Under the pieces are notes generated by a model. That model was not told the origin of the DNA, searched no databases, and worked only from the letters and a program-made list of their open reading frames with translations. A stretch of 64,000 nt of DNA from Athripsodes cinereus (lineage: Eukaryota; Arthropoda; Insecta; Trichoptera; Leptoceridae): positions 25,964,098 through 26,028,097 of the forward strand of contig OX388318.1 of the NCBI GenBank assembly GCA_947579605.1, read 5' to 3'. Shown here one piece after another: positions 63,062 to 64,000 of this stretch (position 1 is the stretch's first letter; each line of letters opens with the position of its first letter). The position numbers and the translations under genes are program-made.

Positions 63062-63262
63062 TGTGTTCAAAAACTTTTTTACAATATTACAAGTGTTTAT
63101 TATAATAGATTTTTGAATTTCAATATACAAATTAACCGGTAAATCTAATTTTTGTAAATTATTTATTAAAGATTTCGGAGTTACCCCTGTAGCTGACATG
63201 ACTAAAGGTATTATATAAACGGATCTAGAATGCCAAATATTTTTTTATTTCTCCTGCTAGTT
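63062..63262 (-). pseudogene. R2-like LINE C-terminal fragment
   Basis: Minus strand: WHSRSVYIIPLVMSATGVTP, KSLINNLQKLDLPVNL, YIEIQKSIIINTCNIVKKFL. Aligns with WRTPTTIIVPIVLSVNGLIP / KSLSNNLRKLGV / YSMQKAVLLSSTRIVRRFL at 28950-29060 and 30832-30890 but is clearly a different lineage. The PD-(D/E)xK motif itself is lost. Confidence 0.75.
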
Positions 63263-63284
63263 CTGTATATTTACGTATTTTTAC

Positions 63285-63345
63285 TAGCACGGAGAGGACG
63301 GTTTGCATTTTTATTACATGCCGTGTTGCTATAGTAATAATAGTT
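63285..63345 (+). repeat. RepA 3' fragment
   Basis: TAGCACGGAGAGGACGGTTT, GCATTTTTATTACATGCCGT. Confidence 0.65.
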
Positions 63346-64000
63346 GTATAGTAATTATAAATAAATATTTGTTGAAAATATTTTATTTTATTTTGTTGCT
63401 CATTAAACCTTTGGTATATTTTAATAGATTAAAAAAAATATATTTCAATATACCAAATCCATGATATGTACATAATAAATAGATATGCAGTATATTGTTA
63501 ATAGGTTAATAAGCATTGTAAATATGCCCATAGATGAAGCCTTAGGTACAATTTCTATACATTATTAGATAACTACATTTTATTATAACACAATATTTAA
63601 ATATATATTATGTAAGTCCCAATTATGTATTAACATGGCGGGATTTAGATTACAGACTGCGCATCCCATGTCTACCATAATCTCCACACTGAATTAATAA
63701 TAATATACTATCATAGAAAACGTTATAATTGATACATTATTTAAAGAAATACTTAATAAATATGTAAGTAGGTACTGAAAGTGTTTATATATTTATTCTG
63801 GTATGTCTTTTTTGATACGTGTTACTAATGAAAGGTCTTGGTGTTTGAAGCGTGGAATCAATTTAACCATACATTGATATTATCAATTATTGTAGTAGGG
63901 TTAATTATTTAACTAACTGACGAACGATTCTTAGAAATTGAGAAATTATCTAATTAAAGAAAAAACATCTCAATGTATCGGTTTCTTAATGCTGTTGCCT
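63346..64000. other. AT-rich DNA, no gene recognised
   Basis: No supported feature to the window edge. Confidence 0.4.

Noticed and set aside
1..64000. CRISPR arrays, operons, bacterial-type promoters
   Set aside because: No regularly spaced repeats or prokaryotic gene organisation; the window is eukaryotic with spliceosomal introns and retrotransposons.

Overview
The window is AT-rich nuclear DNA from an animal, almost certainly an insect. It has one multi-exon host gene with GT-AG introns, many non-LTR retrotransposon tails, tRNA-derived SINEs, MITEs, and a nuclear copy of insect-type mitochondrial DNA (nad6-trnP-trnT-nad4L). I cannot resolve the order of insects from sequence alone. No bacterial-style operons, CRISPR arrays or rRNA are present.

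Host gene. The only cellular gene I can support lies on the minus strand at 23351-43075. Six exons (42965-43075, 33362-33495, 27446-27647, 26488-26960, 26149-26400, 23351-26062) join in phase into 1,293 codons plus a stop. The product is a single-pass membrane protein with a conserved ectodomain, one transmembrane helix and a cytoplasmic tail of about 1,100 residues that is Ser/Pro-rich. I read it as shavenoid (sha/kojak), which in Drosophila acts in actin-rich hair and denticle formation. The first exon(s), with the signal peptide, were not found. They lie upstream on the minus strand, inside 43076-64000 or beyond the window.

Everything else is mobile DNA. An intact two-ORF Jockey-superfamily LINE sits at about 46750-51092; its ORF1 and ORF2 are joined by a canonical A_AAA_AAC slippery heptamer. 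Truncated LINE 3' ends of at least six families are scattered throughout: the CR1-like one at 39373-40070, R2-like fragments with a restriction-like endonuclease, several RTE/I-like tails, and a family here called LINE-A. Non-autonomous families include RepA (about 250 bp, at least 14 copies, sharing its 3' end with LINE-A), RepB, four SINE families, two hAT elements with perfect 8-bp target duplications, a deleted mariner with 32-bp inverted repeats, several MITEs, and a 244-bp solo LTR with a 5-bp target duplication.

The most striking non-coding signal is a set of about ten short elements that look like Penelope-type terminal repeats. They carry hammerhead-ribozyme-like CUGANGA...GAAA cores, and many are arranged as head-to-head inverted pairs (foldbacks) of 100-350 bp.

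Layout: 1-20 kb repeats only; 20-23 kb AT-rich DNA and the 3' flank of sha; 23-27.7 kb the compact 3' exons of sha; 27.7-43 kb two large TE-filled introns; 43-64 kb upstream intron or intergenic DNA with the intact LINE, SINEs and the mitochondrial insert.
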